Part shown: positions 63,127-64,000 of the stretch, one piece after another | Numbering within the stretch: the stretch's first letter is position 1 | Layout: each line of letters starts with the position of its first letter | Assembly (NCBI GenBank): GCA_017642855.1 | Contig: JAEPOO010000001.1 | Coordinates: 620,001 to 684,000, forward strand | Source: Pseudomonadales bacterium | GTDB lineage: Bacteria > Pseudomonadota > Gammaproteobacteria > Pseudomonadales > Azotimanducaceae | Direction: 5' to 3' | DNA length: 64,000 bases | Translations under genes and position numbers: made by a program | Notes under the pieces: generated by a model | Told to the model about the DNA's origin: nothing | Database searches by the model: none | What the model saw: the letters and a program-made list of their open reading frames with translations, nothing else

Positions 63127-63921
63127 CTATGAGGCGTAAGCCTGGCCACCATCACAGGCGATAGTTTCGCCAACGATGAAGGCGCCTGCGCGCGAGCTCA
63201 AAAAGATCGCGAGTCCAGCAATGTCTTCCGGTGTGCCAACTCGGCCACGGGGATTACCTTTGGCAACGGCACTCCAATCGATGTCGGTATCGCCACCGCC
63301 TCCCACTCCGGTGGATAGCATCCAGGTCGGGAAGGGTCCTGGTGCGATGGAGTTCACAACGATGTTTTCCTTGGTGAGATGCAGCGCGAGACCACGAGTC
63401 ATGTGGTGTAATGCGGCCTTTGACGGTCCGTAGGAAAAAGTTTCAAAGATCGGGTTCTGAATGCCGTCGATGGATCCAATGTTAATCACTCTTGCGGGAT
63501 CGTCGGTGGTCCCAGCAGCACGCAACTGAGGCAGTAGTTTCTGGGTCAGGAAGAAGACCCCTTTTACGTTGGTATCAAAGACTTTATCCCAGCCGATTTC
63601 CGGAAACTCATCGATAGGTGCACCCCAGGAAACGCCGGCATTGTTCACCAGGATATCGATCTGCTGTTCTCTTGAAGCCAACTCGTTTGCCAGGGCTTCG
63701 CAGCCCTGAACGTTTGAAAGATCAGCGGGGAGGGAAATACACTCGCCCCCAAAATCTGCTTGCAATCGCTTAGCGGTGGCGTCGCAGACGTCAGCTTTTC
63801 TGGAGCTGATATAAACCTTGGCACCATTGGCCAGGAAACCTGCTGCAATCATTTCACCGATGCCCCGAGAGCCGCCGGTCACGACAGCAACTTTGCCGTC
63901 AATGGAAAAGAGATCCTTCAT
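63127..63921 (-). CDS. SDR family oxidoreductase
   Basis: A 264-residue classical short-chain dehydrogenase. The cofactor motif TGGSRGIG is at 15-22, NNAG around residue 92, catalytic Ser and Tyr-x-x-x-Lys in SYGPSKAAL (about 163-171). The C-terminus GETIACDGG is typical. It resembles RhlG-like and gluconate-5-dehydrogenase-like enzymes that reduce keto groups with NADPH. The start is ATG 63921; the alpha/beta hydrolase is encoded eight bases downstream. Confidence 0.88.
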   Translation of the reverse strand: MKDLFSIDGKVAVVTGGSRGIGEMIAAGFLANGAKVYISSRKADVCDATAKRLQADFGGECISLPADLSNVQGCEALANELASREQQIDILVNNAGVSWGAPIDEFPEIGWDKVFDTNVKGVFFLTQKLLPQLRAAGTTDDPARVINIGSIDGIQNPIFETFSYGPSKAALHHMTRGLALHLTKENIVVNSIAPGPFPTWMLSTGVGGGGDTDIDWSAVAKGNPRGRVGTPEDIAGLAIFLSSRAGAFIVGETIACDGGQAYAS

Positions 63922-64000
63922 GTTGTTACCTGCAATGAACTAAGCGGTGCATTTAGCCCGCCAAAGGCAAGTTTGTCCAGATTGATCAGTCGGCTGTATC
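63922..64000. other. Upstream region of the SDR gene
   Basis: The last 79 bases are the 5' flank of the SDR gene on the minus strand. No gene can be supported in this short piece. Confidence 0.5.

Overview
The window reads as a chromosomal segment of a Gram-negative, probably marine, heterotrophic gammaproteobacterium. The evidence is a complete recC-recB-recD set, a TonB-dependent receptor, a LytS/LytTR two-component pair, a family-I pyrophosphatase, and many acyl-CoA and hydrolase genes of the kind common in oligotrophic marine lineages. The lineage is inferred from gene content only. I found no rRNA, tRNA, insertion sequence, phage gene or CRISPR array. Coding density is high and many genes touch or overlap.

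Left part (1-24988): catabolic and accessory genes. An acyl-CoA synthetase and a TonB-dependent receptor lie downstream of a four-gene minus-strand operon (ABM-type monooxygenase, ACMSD-like amidohydrolase, imidazolonepropionase-like amidohydrolase, sphingosine-phosphate-lyase-like PLP enzyme). Opposite is a plus-strand trio (type-B carboxylesterase, eight-cysteine Fe-S protein, SxxK serine hydrolase). Next come a crotonase and an MFE-2-type dehydrogenase, a metallo-beta-lactamase-fold hydrolase, a zinc-ribbon protein coupled to an M20 amidohydrolase, an alpha/beta hydrolase, an NTF2-like protein with an aminotransferase, a phytanoyl-CoA-dioxygenase-like protein, an MFS exporter and a RidA protein. 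A LytS-type kinase with its LytTR regulator and a small-molecule phosphotransferase close this part.

Centre (25134-34796): one gene of 9.66 kb encodes a 3220-residue protein with no cysteine. It has a FecR-like domain, an acidic linker, ten repeats of about 98 residues, a long beta-helix-like region and glycine/aspartate-rich RTX-type motifs. It has the features of a type I-secreted giant surface protein, but no secretion genes are in view. It is the most unusual object here.

Right part (34793-64000): recC-recB-recD-acyltransferase form a tightly overlapped minus-strand operon. They are followed by ppa, a DMT exporter, a secreted SurE variant with a proline/glutamate-rich tail, a crotonase, and a cluster of Gfo/Idh dehydrogenase, SMP-30 lactonase, phosphonate-monoester-hydrolase-type sulfatase and MFS transporter. 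Then come pgi with a spermidine-synthase-like gene, acetyltransferases, a TVP38-disulfide-reductase fusion, an operon of FMN hydroxyacid dehydrogenase, ECF sigma factor and zinc anti-sigma protein, a 37-residue membrane protein, a lipoprotein, a VOC protein, an alpha/beta hydrolase and an SDR.

Two layout themes recur. Five convergent gene pairs overlap by exactly four bases at their stop codons. TTG and GTG start codons are frequent. Domain names below come from recognising motifs by eye; no database search was possible.
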